From assembly GCA_905182905.1 (NCBI GenBank), contig CAJJDH010000017.1, positions 1 through 44,258 on the forward strand: a DNA stretch of 44,258 bases, given 5' to 3'. The position numbers and the translations under genes are program-made. The notes beneath the pieces were generated by a model. The model was given only the letters and a program-made list of their open reading frames with translations, was not told the origin of the DNA and did not search any database. Shown piece by piece: positions 33,117 to 40,952 of the stretch. The stretch's first letter is position 1; each line of letters opens with the position of its first letter. Origin of the DNA: a marine gamma proteobacterium HTCC2089. Its GTDB lineage: Bacteria > Pseudomonadota > Gammaproteobacteria > Pseudomonadales > Azotimanducaceae.

Positions 33117-33968
33117 ATGGAAATGAACGCCCCGATCAATGTGACCGTTGAAACGTTTCAAACCGACGTTATCGACAAATCCCAATCCATACCTATTGTG
33201 GTGCTTTTCTGGGCTGAGCAAATTCCTCAGTCAGTTCAAGGTAAAAGCCTTCTTGAGCAATTACTTGCTGAGTATCAAGGTAAGTTCGTCCTCGCCTTAT
33301 CTGATGTCGCCATCGATCAAAACCTTGCCCAACGTCTGCAAGTACAAGGGTTGCCAAGCATACGTATCATTCACTTGGGTCAAATGGTTGAGCAAATTGA
33401 TGGGCCCGCTGATGAAACCCAGCTGCGCCCAATACTCGATGGACTTACCGAGTCAGCTGCCGATGCGATCAAGGGCGACTTAGACCATATGATGGCTACC
33501 GGCGATTTTGCTGGTGCTGTTGCTGCCTTACAGGAGAGCATTCAAGAGGAGCCAAAGAATCAAGCTCTGCGCGTAGAGTTAGCTGACGTCCTTGTCCGTA
33601 AAGGTGATCTGGATGATGCGCGTACCGTGTTGGCATCTGTCCCCGAGGGCACTGCTGATAGAGAGCGACCGCAGAATAGGCTTGAGTTTGTAGAGGAAGT
33701 GGCGGCGATGGATTCCATGGAGGCGCTTGAGCAAGCCATCGTAAACCAGCCCGCCGACCTAGAGACAAAGTACCAACTAGCCATACAACTCATTGTAGCT
33801 GAGCAGTACGAGCAAGGCTTAGATAGGTGCATGGATATTTTGCGTACTGATCGTGAGTTCAGGGATGATATTGGCAGGCTGACCATGATTCGTGTATTCA
33901 ATATGCTGGGCAAAGGCAACGAGACTGCCGGCAAGTACCGCCGCAAGATGTTCAATGTAATGCATTAA
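33117..33968 (+). CDS. CnoX/YbbN-like thioredoxin-TPR co-chaperone without CxxC
   Basis: The 283-residue protein has an N-terminal thioredoxin fold (PIVVLFWAEQIPQSVQGKSL, cis-Pro region QGLPSIRII) and a C-terminal TPR part (DLDHMMATGDFAGAVAALQ, KYQLAIQLIVAEQYEQGLD). The active-site loop reads AEQIPQS where thioredoxin has WCGPC; the only Cys in the protein is far away (DRCMDIL). E. coli CnoX holds unfolded proteins for GroEL/DnaK under oxidative stress and is also redox-poor. A holdase without redox chemistry is therefore the likely role. It follows the MBL operon by 126 bases and precedes a long non-coding gap. Confidence 0.9.
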   Translation: MEMNAPINVTVETFQTDVIDKSQSIPIVVLFWAEQIPQSVQGKSLLEQLLAEYQGKFVLALSDVAIDQNLAQRLQVQGLPSIRIIHLGQMVEQIDGPADETQLRPILDGLTESAADAIKGDLDHMMATGDFAGAVAALQESIQEEPKNQALRVELADVLVRKGDLDDARTVLASVPEGTADRERPQNRLEFVEEVAAMDSMEALEQAIVNQPADLETKYQLAIQLIVAEQYEQGLDRCMDILRTDREFRDDIGRLTMIRVFNMLGKGNETAGKYRRKMFNVMH

Positions 33969-34729
33969 ATTGCTGGGGTGTTTGGGTCAGGGCACAGCTC
34001 TTTTTTGCTTGCGGGAGTGAGGTGGCAGGTCGCAACGGCGCACTTTTGAGCTAAAGAGAGGCCGGAATGGGGTTGTTCGGTTGTTCAGATAAAAATGAGC
34101 CGTTTTTCTCGCTTTTCCATGCGTCATATAGGATCTGTTATCATTTTTCTAACGCCTTAATTTCGTGACTATATCCAGCAAAATGTGACAAATATATTAC
34201 ATGCTTGGCTTTGTGGGTTAGTGATCACTTACATGCAAACGGATTGCTTTATGCACACCAGAAAACAAAACTATGATATGCCGCAACATGGCGCTGAACG
34301 TTCAATTCAAATAACATAACTCCACCCCAAGTCATTGAATTTATTAGTTTTTATTGATTTCTTCTAATCAATTTCAATTTCTTTTTTGAACGCAGCTGGG
34401 TTATATGCAGTCGAATGTCACAAGTTATCCTCAAACTTATCCACAGGCGCTTGAGGTCAAAATGTTGCTAAGTGGCAGTATTTTGCGTGGAATGTGTCGA
34501 GCAGTAACACAATTCAACGTTCTGGTGATGAGCGGTCATTATCGATACACCAGACGCTAGTCATCAATGGAAGTCCAGAACGGATTGGTAGCAGAAAAAT
34601 AGCCTAGAAATACACTTTTATGGCAAGTTATAGGCAGAATAAATTGCTGTTGTCTGAATTCAGCCGTTGTTTCTAATTGGTACCCTGTGCCGACGATTAA
34701 ATCTGACAATAAGAGGAGCTAGATTTGTG
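33969..34729. other. Long non-coding region with AT-rich tract and DnaA-box-like sites
   Basis: No protein-like ORF is seen. An 84% AT stretch at 34334-34390 contains the inverted repeat ATTGAT (34353-34358)/ATCAAT (34367-34372). DnaA-box matches are TTATGCACA (34249-34257), TTATCCTCA (34425-34433, one mismatch) and TTATCCACA (34437-34445, perfect consensus). The last two lie 12 bases apart. A weak sigma-54-like GG-N10-GC (34622-34635) precedes the glutamine-synthetase-like gene. The function may be promoter/regulatory, DnaA titration or origin-like. Confidence 0.5.
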
Positions 34730-36139
34730 ATGGATATGACCTCAGACGGGCAGCCCAACTCCGAAAGTGGCGAAGCGGAAACCCTGCAGCAAAAGATAGC
34801 GCATTATGCTGATCTTGGGGTCAGCCGAGTTAAGTTAGGCCTCACTGACATTGACGGCGTTATTCGTGGCAAGTACGTGGGCATCGACAAGTTTATTAGC
34901 CTACTCAAAAAGCAGGGCGGGTTTTGTGATTGCATCTTTGGTTGGGATGTCGACGACCAGCTCTACGATGCCGGAACATACACCGGTTGGCATACTGGAT
35001 TCCCCGACACAAGTTTTCGCCTCCTTGTAGAGACTGAGCGTTGGTTGCCAGACGAAAACTGCCCCTATTTTATTGGCGAGTTTGTTGGCCCCGATAACAC
35101 CGACCACCCTCTATGCCCCCGTACTCGGTTGAAAAACGTATTAGCCGAATATGCCGCTATGGGTTTGAGTGTGCGTTCTGGCTTTGAATATGAGTTTTTT
35201 GTCTTCGCCGAAACTCCCAATAGTGTTCGAGACAAGGGCTACCGCGGGCTTACTCCGCTCACGCCAGGCAACTTTGGCTACTCTGTATTGCGCTCGTCAG
35301 TGGAATCCCAGCGTTTTAACGCACTACTAGATTATTGTCGTGCACTTGAGTGCGATATTGAGGGATTACATTGCGAAACCGGGCCCGGAGTTTGGGAAGC
35401 TGCGCTTAAGTCCAAGGTGGGTATTCAAGCCGCCGACCGCGCAGCTTTGTTTAAAACATTTACTAAGGTATTTTTTCAACGCCAAGAACTGATGGCCACA
35501 TTTATGGCTAAGTGGTCTATGGATTACCCGGGCCAAAGTGGACATTTTCATTTCAGTGTTGCGGATGCTGGTGGCGCAAACCCATTCTTTGACCCTACAG
35601 GCGAGCAAGGTATGTCCAAATTGCAGCGTCAAGCAGTTGCTGGACTGCAGCGGTACTTGCCGGAATTTCTCGCCCTGTTAGCGCCCACCATTAACAGCTA
35701 TACACGGTTGGTTAAAGGCGCTTGGGCACCTACGGCAGCGACGTGGGGTATTGAAAATCGTACGACGGCCATTCGAGTTATTCCAGGAGATACCGGTAGT
35801 CAGCGTATTGAGTGTCGTGTAGGTGGTGCAGATGGCAACCCTTACCTGGCGGCGGCGGCCATGCTTAGCGCCGCCCTAGAGGGTATTCGGCAGAATCTGG
35901 ATCCGGACCAACCGATTATAGGCAATGCTTACGAGGCTGAAGATGATTTACCCGCTGAAGCAAAGTTCGCAAGTAACCTTGCTGATGCAGCCCGCGCATT
36001 GGAGGCCTCAACGGTTGCTAGAAGCTATTTGGGTGATGCGTTTGTGGACCATTTTGTGATGAGTCGTAACTGGGAGGTGCGCGAATATCAACGCAGCCTC
36101 AATAGTTGGCAGCTAGAACGTTATTTCGAGATTATTTGA
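34730..36139 (+). CDS. Glutamine synthetase-family protein (PuuA/GlnA-like)
   Basis: The protein has 469 residues from the ATG at 34730; the adjacent GTG at 34727 is closer to the ribosome site AGGAG (34714-34718). N-terminal TDIDGVIRGKYVG is typical of gamma-glutamyl-amine ligases. Metal/ATP residues lie in SGFEYEFFVF, GLHCETGPGVWEAAL, GQSGHFHFSV and WGIENRTTAIRVIPG. The adenylylation Tyr region of GSI is not evident. The family joins Glu to ammonia, polyamines or other amines. It is followed on its stop codon (TGATG) by a glutamine amidotransferase gene. A puuA-puuD-like pathway is possible; the amine is unknown. Confidence 0.88.
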   Translation: MDMTSDGQPNSESGEAETLQQKIAHYADLGVSRVKLGLTDIDGVIRGKYVGIDKFISLLKKQGGFCDCIFGWDVDDQLYDAGTYTGWHTGFPDTSFRLLVETERWLPDENCPYFIGEFVGPDNTDHPLCPRTRLKNVLAEYAAMGLSVRSGFEYEFFVFAETPNSVRDKGYRGLTPLTPGNFGYSVLRSSVESQRFNALLDYCRALECDIEGLHCETGPGVWEAALKSKVGIQAADRAALFKTFTKVFFQRQELMATFMAKWSMDYPGQSGHFHFSVADAGGANPFFDPTGEQGMSKLQRQAVAGLQRYLPEFLALLAPTINSYTRLVKGAWAPTAATWGIENRTTAIRVIPGDTGSQRIECRVGGADGNPYLAAAAMLSAALEGIRQNLDPDQPIIGNAYEAEDDLPAEAKFASNLADAARALEASTVARSYLGDAFVDHFVMSRNWEVREYQRSLNSWQLERYFEII

Positions 36140-36912
36140 TGAGTTTACATATCGGCATTTTACAAACCGATTCCGTACTTGAGCACCTGCAGGGTGAATA
36201 CGGTGACTATCCAAAGATGTTTATGGATCTATTTTCTAGCGTAGATCCTGAAGCTAGGTTTACCAATTATGTTGTACAAGACACCATGCCTAAGACCGTT
36301 GAGTGCGATGCTTACATCGTCACGGGCAGTCGCCTGAGTGTTTATGACGATGAACCTTGGATATTTGCGCTGGCAGAGTTTATAGCTGAAGCTCTAAATC
36401 AAAATAAAAAACTCATTGGTATTTGTTTTGGTCATCAATTGATGGCGCATTTTTTTGGCGGTGTTGTTGCCCCTGCAGACGCTGGCTGGGCAGTTGGCGT
36501 GCACACTAGCCAAGTGGAAAGCCGCCCATGGATGTCCGCTGGTGTTGAAAATCTGAGCTTGCTCTCCAGTCATAAAGATCAGGTGCGGCAATTACCCGAA
36601 AATGCCGATCTATTTGCCACCAACGCGTTTTGCCCTATAGCTGGATTCACCATGGCAGATCAGGTCATTACCATTCAAGGTCACCCAGAGTTTAATAAAA
36701 ATTATGCCCAGGCTCTGATGACCCATAGGCAAGCTATTTTGGGCGAGCAGGTTTTCAGTAAAGGCCTCAGTAGTTTGACCACACCTATTGATAGTCAAAC
36801 CTTTGCACAATGGGCTGTGGCTTTTGTAAACCAAAGTGGCGGGGCAGATGCTGCCGAAAAAACTTGGCAAGCAAGGTGGCCAGCTACGCCAGCCGCCGAG
36901 TCTGAGGCCTAA
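36139..36912 (+). CDS. Class I glutamine amidotransferase domain protein
   Basis: The protein has 257 residues from the ATG at 36139, which overlaps the preceding stop by one base; an upstream in-frame ATG at 36106 lies inside the other gene. The catalytic triad is visible: Cys96 in GICFGHQ, His182 and Glu184 in IQGHPEF. It resembles stand-alone GATase1 proteins of the GMP-synthase type rather than the PuuD/C26 hydrolases. It would hydrolyse glutamine or a gamma-glutamyl compound made by its neighbour. The next gene starts one base after its stop. Confidence 0.9.
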   Translation: MSLHIGILQTDSVLEHLQGEYGDYPKMFMDLFSSVDPEARFTNYVVQDTMPKTVECDAYIVTGSRLSVYDDEPWIFALAEFIAEALNQNKKLIGICFGHQLMAHFFGGVVAPADAGWAVGVHTSQVESRPWMSAGVENLSLLSSHKDQVRQLPENADLFATNAFCPIAGFTMADQVITIQGHPEFNKNYAQALMTHRQAILGEQVFSKGLSSLTTPIDSQTFAQWAVAFVNQSGGADAAEKTWQARWPATPAAESEA

Positions 36913-36913
36913 T

Positions 36914-37399
36914 ATGCAGCAAAAGACCCCGTCAGGATTTACTGCCTATTTACGGCGCGGCGCGAAGCTCTTAAGCAATCCGCCAGCACTGAAAAGGTTA
37001 GTGGTTCAAGCGGCGAAGAAACTCAATGGCAGCAGTAGCGAAAAAATTAAGGCTGTAGGCGAGCAACTTGGCTTACTGATTGATTTACTGCGCGCCTTTA
37101 TTGCTGGCGACTATAGAGACATTTCCAACCAAGCAATGATCAGTGTAGTGGGTGCCATTATCTACTTTGTTGTGCCTTTAGATGGCGTTCCTGACTTTTT
37201 GTTCGGATGGGGGTTTATCGACGATGCTGCGGTGGTGAGTTACGTGATTGCACAGATCAGCGTAGAGCTTGAGGTCTTTAAGCAATGGCGAGACTCCGCC
37301 TCCACCCAAGAACAATTAACAACTAAGTCTAGTGATGATGACGGACAGCGGTCTAACAAAGGACTGGTAGAGGGCGACGATTACACTATTGATGATTGA
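36914..37399 (+). CDS. DUF1232 (YkvA-like) membrane-associated protein
   Basis: The protein has 161 residues from the ATG at 36914. The DUF1232 core is FVVPLDGVPDFLFGWGFIDDAA (given in two parts: YFVVPLDGVPDFLFG, GFIDDAAVV), which forms a short hydrophobic hairpin. The N-terminus is basic and the C-terminus acidic (DDDGQRSNKGLVEGDDYTIDD, in part). The family has no proven function. It is a one-base gap from the amidotransferase gene and overlaps the DUF3108 gene, so the four genes look like one operon. Confidence 0.86.
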   Translation: MQQKTPSGFTAYLRRGAKLLSNPPALKRLVVQAAKKLNGSSSEKIKAVGEQLGLLIDLLRAFIAGDYRDISNQAMISVVGAIIYFVVPLDGVPDFLFGWGFIDDAAVVSYVIAQISVELEVFKQWRDSASTQEQLTTKSSDDDGQRSNKGLVEGDDYTIDD

Positions 37400-38261
37400 T
37401 TGTAGAGGCAAAAATTCATCACCTAAAAAGTCTGATGGAAAAAATAGCTTACTTGTCCTTATCTTCTTGGCTCTAGTTGCTTGGCAGGTGATCACAAAAC
37501 AAGCTGTGGCTGAGGGTATTTCCCAATCGTGGAGTGACGGTGATTTACCCGCTGACTCTGGCCTAGCTATTGCTCAGGCTATGGTCGGTAGTTGGGAATA
37601 CGGTGTCTATTTGTTGGGTTTGCCTGTAGGCCTGAAAGCGCAGATAGAAATTTCGTTGGATGATCAGCACCTGTTAGCAAAAAGTCAGGTGACGCATTTT
37701 CTTGCAGCGAACAGCCATCAATCGAAATTTTCTTTACTCAATTGCCAGTACCGTTTGCACGGATATCACAACTATGGCTTTAGTCCTGGTTGGCGCTTCG
37801 ACGACACAGTTGCCTTTGACTGGCAAAAAAAGACAATTCGCTATCAAGGAATGACCCAAGGTCCGAAGACGCCAGATGCGCAAATGCAGACGGTTACAAT
37901 GCCCCTCGACGATGCGGTTTATGTAGATAAGCTGAGTCAGTTTGCTGCGTTGGCCTGCGCAATGCAGGGTCGTCATGGCGACGACATTCTACTTAGCTAT
38001 GTAGATGACACTATAGGACGCTATAAATTTTTGCCGGACTCATCTAGCAAGCTAATGTCTATCGCGGGGCAACAGACCCCTGTCATTAAGGTTGAGTCCG
38101 AACCATATGTTTACGAAGAAGGCAGTGTGCATCGGCGCGTAACGTACTGGCTGGCGCCAGCTCTTGGATACATGCCGGTGAAGATATCGACTAAGTTGAA
38201 GGGTATGCGTTTGACCGTGAAATTACTGAAAACACCGAGTGGGACCATCTCTTCTTTATAG
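37392..38261 (+). CDS. DUF3108-domain periplasmic protein
   Basis: The protein has 289 residues from the ATG at 37392 (a TTG at 37389 is also possible). A hydrophobic N-terminus (LLVLIFLALVAWQVI) acts as signal peptide or anchor. The DUF3108 beta-rich domain follows: WEYGVYLLGLPVGLKAQIEI, SKFSLLNCQYRLHGYHNYGF, and APALGYMPVKISTKLKGM. The family resembles outer-membrane-lipid-related beta-structures but is uncharacterised. It overlaps the DUF1232 gene by 8 bases and is last in the operon. A 9-base direct repeat lies across its stop codon. Confidence 0.85.
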   Translation: MIDCRGKNSSPKKSDGKNSLLVLIFLALVAWQVITKQAVAEGISQSWSDGDLPADSGLAIAQAMVGSWEYGVYLLGLPVGLKAQIEISLDDQHLLAKSQVTHFLAANSHQSKFSLLNCQYRLHGYHNYGFSPGWRFDDTVAFDWQKKTIRYQGMTQGPKTPDAQMQTVTMPLDDAVYVDKLSQFAALACAMQGRHGDDILLSYVDDTIGRYKFLPDSSSKLMSIAGQQTPVIKVESEPYVYEEGSVHRRVTYWLAPALGYMPVKISTKLKGMRLTVKLLKTPSGTISSL

Positions 38262-38305
38262 TTGGCGCTAGATAAGTTGGCGCATGTGCAGCAATTTGCA
38301 CAGCG
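38260..38305. repeat. Direct repeat and hairpin after the DUF3108 gene
   Basis: AGTTGGCGC occurs at 38260-38268 and 38275-38283, the first copy overlapping the TAG stop. Next, TGTGCA (38285-38290) pairs with TGCACA (38297-38302) around GCAATT, and flanking CGC/GCG can extend the stem with one bulge. It may act as a terminator between convergent genes but has no T-run. Confidence 0.4.
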
Positions 38306-38391
38306 TACTGCCTTTAACCCTCAAGCCGCGACGACAACGCACTGTTCGTGCTCGGTCACGCAGAAAAACTGTTTAAAGAGACCTAGCCTGG

Positions 38392-38649
38392 TTAGTCGTC
38401 AATACGAAACGAATCAACATTCTGCCTAGGGTCATCAAATGCCAGCCATGCAACGAGATAGGCTGAGATTGTCAACTTTATAAAGAACAAGGCGCTGATA
38501 ATTGCGCAAACTCTAACCAGTTGGGGTGCTAGGTTATAGGCCTTACCGATGCCTGCACAAACACCGAAAACCCAAGAGTTATCTTTGTCCAAATAAATGT
38601 TGTCTAAATGTAATTTTGTTTTCCAACTCACAATATCTTTCCTGATCAA
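38392..38649 (-). CDS. PspC-domain small membrane protein
   Basis: The 85-residue protein has a PspC domain: KDNSWVFGVCAGIGKAYNL followed by a helix VRVCAIISALFFIKLTISAYLVAWLAF (one or two membrane passes). PspC proteins sense inner-membrane stress with PspB and relieve PspA inhibition of PspF in enterics; stand-alone copies are common and of unknown role. No pspA or pspF is near. It is followed by a small exported protein on the same strand. The start is the ATG at 38649; the ribosome site is moderate (AAGG-like). Confidence 0.88.
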   Translation of the reverse strand: MIRKDIVSWKTKLHLDNIYLDKDNSWVFGVCAGIGKAYNLAPQLVRVCAIISALFFIKLTISAYLVAWLAFDDPRQNVDSFRIDD

Positions 38650-38694
38650 GGCTCGCGCCGAATAATTTTCGTTGTAGCCAACTAAATCAGCTGG

Positions 38695-38943
38695 CTAGGC
38701 TTCAGCCACGTTAGCGGCAATGTTGGTCATTGGTACATAAACTTCGCCCACTAATGCATGGGTCAGTCGTTTTACTACTGGCTGCAGAAAATTTTCGCCA
38801 GAAATTGATGTGGTTTTTGTTGCGTGGTCAATATGACTTTCAGCGCACACGCCGATAGAAGAATAAACCCCTGCAAGCATTAGTATGGCCAACAAGGTTG
38901 TGCGTGGCCGTTTAACGCGGGAAATACGTAGCTGCCTTCTCAC
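38695..38943 (-). CDS. Small exported hypothetical protein (82 aa)
   Basis: The start is chosen as a GTG at 38943, placed 8 bases after GGAG; a TTG at 38958 is an alternative. The N-terminus is strongly basic (RRQLRISRVKRPR), then hydrophobic (LLAILMLAGVYSSIGVCA), a signal peptide probably cut after CA. The mature part is only ~50 residues (ESHIDHATKTTSISG... VKRLTHALVGEVYVP). I recognise no family. It is encoded just upstream of the PspC gene on the same strand. Confidence 0.55.
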   Translation of the reverse strand: MRRQLRISRVKRPRTTLLAILMLAGVYSSIGVCAESHIDHATKTTSISGENFLQPVVKRLTHALVGEVYVPMTNIAANVAEA

Positions 38944-39012
38944 TGACTGATTCTCCAAGTAAAAATTTTAGTCTGAGACTGAGTTGTTATTAGTAATTCA
39001 ATTCCCGTGCCA

Positions 39013-39031
39013 GTTTTTACTCAGTAAAAAC
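39013..39031. promoter_or_regulatory. 19-bp palindrome upstream of the acyl-CoA synthetase gene
   Basis: GTTTTTACT (39013-39021) and AGTAAAAAC (39023-39031) are perfect complements around one central C. It lies in the 343-base gap between the divergent small exported protein and acyl-CoA synthetase genes, where no other gene is seen. TTTTAGTCTGA (38966-38976) is also in the gap and matches the SDR promoter region. These are candidate regulator sites. Confidence 0.5.
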
Positions 39032-39286
39032 ACAGGCTTGGGGAATTCTTAAGCTAAAGTTTTGGTCAAATTCACCAAAATTTAGCCCGAAGCGCACCAA
39101 TATAGGCACGTAGTTGATTGAAAGCAGTGAAATGCAGATAGGCGGTAACATGATGGTTAATCAACGGGCAAAAATCTCCACGTGGACCTTTGATCTTAAT
39201 TGAGACAGTATTCTTGGGGTTAGGGGACGTGTACGCCCAACCAATTACTGCCGCAAGTGCAGCCAAGATATACGATAGGAGTGGTT

Positions 39287-40894
39287 ATGGATTTTCATTT
39301 TGCATCTGCGTGGGAGGCTCTCAGCGATGCCTACCCTAATCGTACAGCGACCATTGCAGATGGTCGTTACACCAGTTGGCGCGAATATGAGCAGCGCGCG
39401 GCATCTTTGGCAACACTGCTCAGTGCACATGGCATTGGCGCTGGCTCCAAAGCTGGGCTGTATATGCACAATCGTCACGAATACCAAGAAGCCCAGTTTG
39501 CCATATTTAAAGTGGGTGGTTGTCCGATTAACGTTAACTACCGATATAAAACGGATGAGCTGATTTACCTTCTAGATAATAGCGATTCTGAGGTGGTCTT
39601 TTTCCAGTCTTGCTACGCCATGCGGATTTGGGAAATCAAAGATCGCTTACCTAAGGTCAAATTGTTCGTACAAGTTGACGATGGCACCGAGGCGCTACTT
39701 AAGGGCGCAGTAGACTATGAGCGTGCTATACGGCAAAACCAACCCGCACCTCGGGTCGCCCAAGACCCCGAAGGCGTTTATATGCTGTACACCGGTGGCA
39801 CCACTGGCATGCCCAAAGGGGTAATGTATCCGGTTGGTCAATTTGCAGAATTTCTTATTGGCATGGGTGCAGTGGGGCGAGGGCTTACGCCACCGCAAAA
39901 TATGTCTGAATATTTAGGCTTTCTTGAGCAGGTCGAAGAACCGCCGATTAGTTTGCCCGCGTGTCCACTCATGCATGGCACGGGTATTTGGCTGGGTAGC
40001 TTTCTACCAATGCTGCTTGGCGGCACCGTGGTTACTACGTCTAAACTTGGTTTAGATCCAGATCTATTATTGGGTCAGGTAGAAGAGTACAAAGTTTCGG
40101 ACGTAGTCATTGTTGGAGATGCCTTTGCCAGGCCAATACTGGCGGCCTTAGACGCAGCGGAAAAACGCGGTACGCCTTACGATTTGTCATCTTTGAAACA
40201 GATCGCCTCTAGCGGTGTTATGTGGAGCCAAGAAACTAAGCAAGGCTTGCTGCGTCATCATGACATGGTGTTAGCTGATGTCATGGGTTCAACGGAAGGG
40301 GGTATGGGGAGTTCGGTGACGACTCGAGAAGATCTTAAAGGCACTGCCAAATTTGAACTAAATGAAGGCGTTTGTGTCATCACAGATGACGGGCGTTTTG
40401 TCGAAGCTGGAACAGGTGAGATGGGTAAAATAGCAACCTCAGCATTTGTTCCATTGGGTTATTACAAAGACGAAGAAAAATCTGCGGCAACCTTTCGGGA
40501 AATTGACGGTGTGCGCTATAGCTTTCCCGGCGACTACGCCACCATTGAGGCAGATGGCTCTATTACACTGCTAGGTCGCGGCAGCGCCTGTATAAACACC
40601 GGTGGTGAAAAGGTTTTTCCTGAAGAAGTAGAAGAAGCGGTTAAGCGTCATGACGATGTACTAGATTGCCTAGTAGTAGGTGTACCAGACGAGCGATTTG
40701 GCGAACGAATAGTTGCTGTTATATCCGTCAAAGAAGGCAGCTCGTTGACAGACGAAGGGCTCATTACCTTTACGGCAGAGCATTTGTCCGGATACAAAAC
40801 GCCACGGCAAGTGCTGCAAGCTCCTGAAGTGCGCCGCGGCCCCAATGGTAAGGCTGACTATAAGTGGGCGAAGACTTTTGCCTTAGGTAAATAA
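39287..40894 (+). CDS. Acyl-CoA synthetase (AMP-forming)
   Basis: The protein has 535 residues from the ATG at 39287, which has TAGGAGT upstream; the in-frame ATG at 39257 lacks a ribosome site. ANL motifs are YTGGTTGMPKGVMYP (ATP loop), MGSTEGGMGSS, and GRGSACINTGGEKVFPEEVE (hinge/C-domain), with the catalytic Lys in GPNGKADYKW. The enzyme adenylates an acid and makes the CoA thioester. It resembles FadD3/FadD19-type actinobacterial and proteobacterial steroid acyl-CoA synthetases in general build, but substrate is not decidable. The CoA transferase gene follows 123 bases on. Confidence 0.92.
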   Translation: MDFHFASAWEALSDAYPNRTATIADGRYTSWREYEQRAASLATLLSAHGIGAGSKAGLYMHNRHEYQEAQFAIFKVGGCPINVNYRYKTDELIYLLDNSDSEVVFFQSCYAMRIWEIKDRLPKVKLFVQVDDGTEALLKGAVDYERAIRQNQPAPRVAQDPEGVYMLYTGGTTGMPKGVMYPVGQFAEFLIGMGAVGRGLTPPQNMSEYLGFLEQVEEPPISLPACPLMHGTGIWLGSFLPMLLGGTVVTTSKLGLDPDLLLGQVEEYKVSDVVIVGDAFARPILAALDAAEKRGTPYDLSSLKQIASSGVMWSQETKQGLLRHHDMVLADVMGSTEGGMGSSVTTREDLKGTAKFELNEGVCVITDDGRFVEAGTGEMGKIATSAFVPLGYYKDEEKSAATFREIDGVRYSFPGDYATIEADGSITLLGRGSACINTGGEKVFPEEVEEAVKRHDDVLDCLVVGVPDERFGERIVAVISVKEGSSLTDEGLITFTAEHLSGYKTPRQVLQAPEVRRGPNGKADYKWAKTFALGK

Positions 40895-40932
40895 GAGAGA
40901 AGATAAACCAAGTTTTTAGGTAGACAGCTGCC

Positions 40933-40952
40933 AGATAACCAACAAGTTATCT
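40933..40952. promoter_or_regulatory. Inverted repeat in the synthetase-CoA transferase gap
   Basis: AGATAAC (40933-40939) and GTTATCT (40946-40952) are perfect complements around CAACAA. It lies 38 bases after the acyl-CoA synthetase stop and just before the Lys-rich mini-ORF. It could be an operator, or a hairpin protecting mRNA ends. Confidence 0.4.

Noticed and set aside
33990-34010. Terminator after the CnoX-like gene (T-run near 34000)
   Set aside because: I cannot draw a stable stem before the T-run.
34474-34486. Second sigma-54-like site (TGGCAG...TTGC)
   Set aside because: The GG-to-GC spacing is one base too short.
34622-34635. Sigma-54 promoter (GG-N10-GC) for the glutamine-synthetase-like gene
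   Set aside because: Only the invariant pairs match; the rest of the -24/-12 consensus is poor. Kept only as a weak note.
39257-39286. Longer N-terminus for the acyl-CoA synthetase
   Set aside because: The ATG at 39287 has TAGGAGT at the right distance and starts at the family N-terminus; the upstream ATG has no ribosome site.
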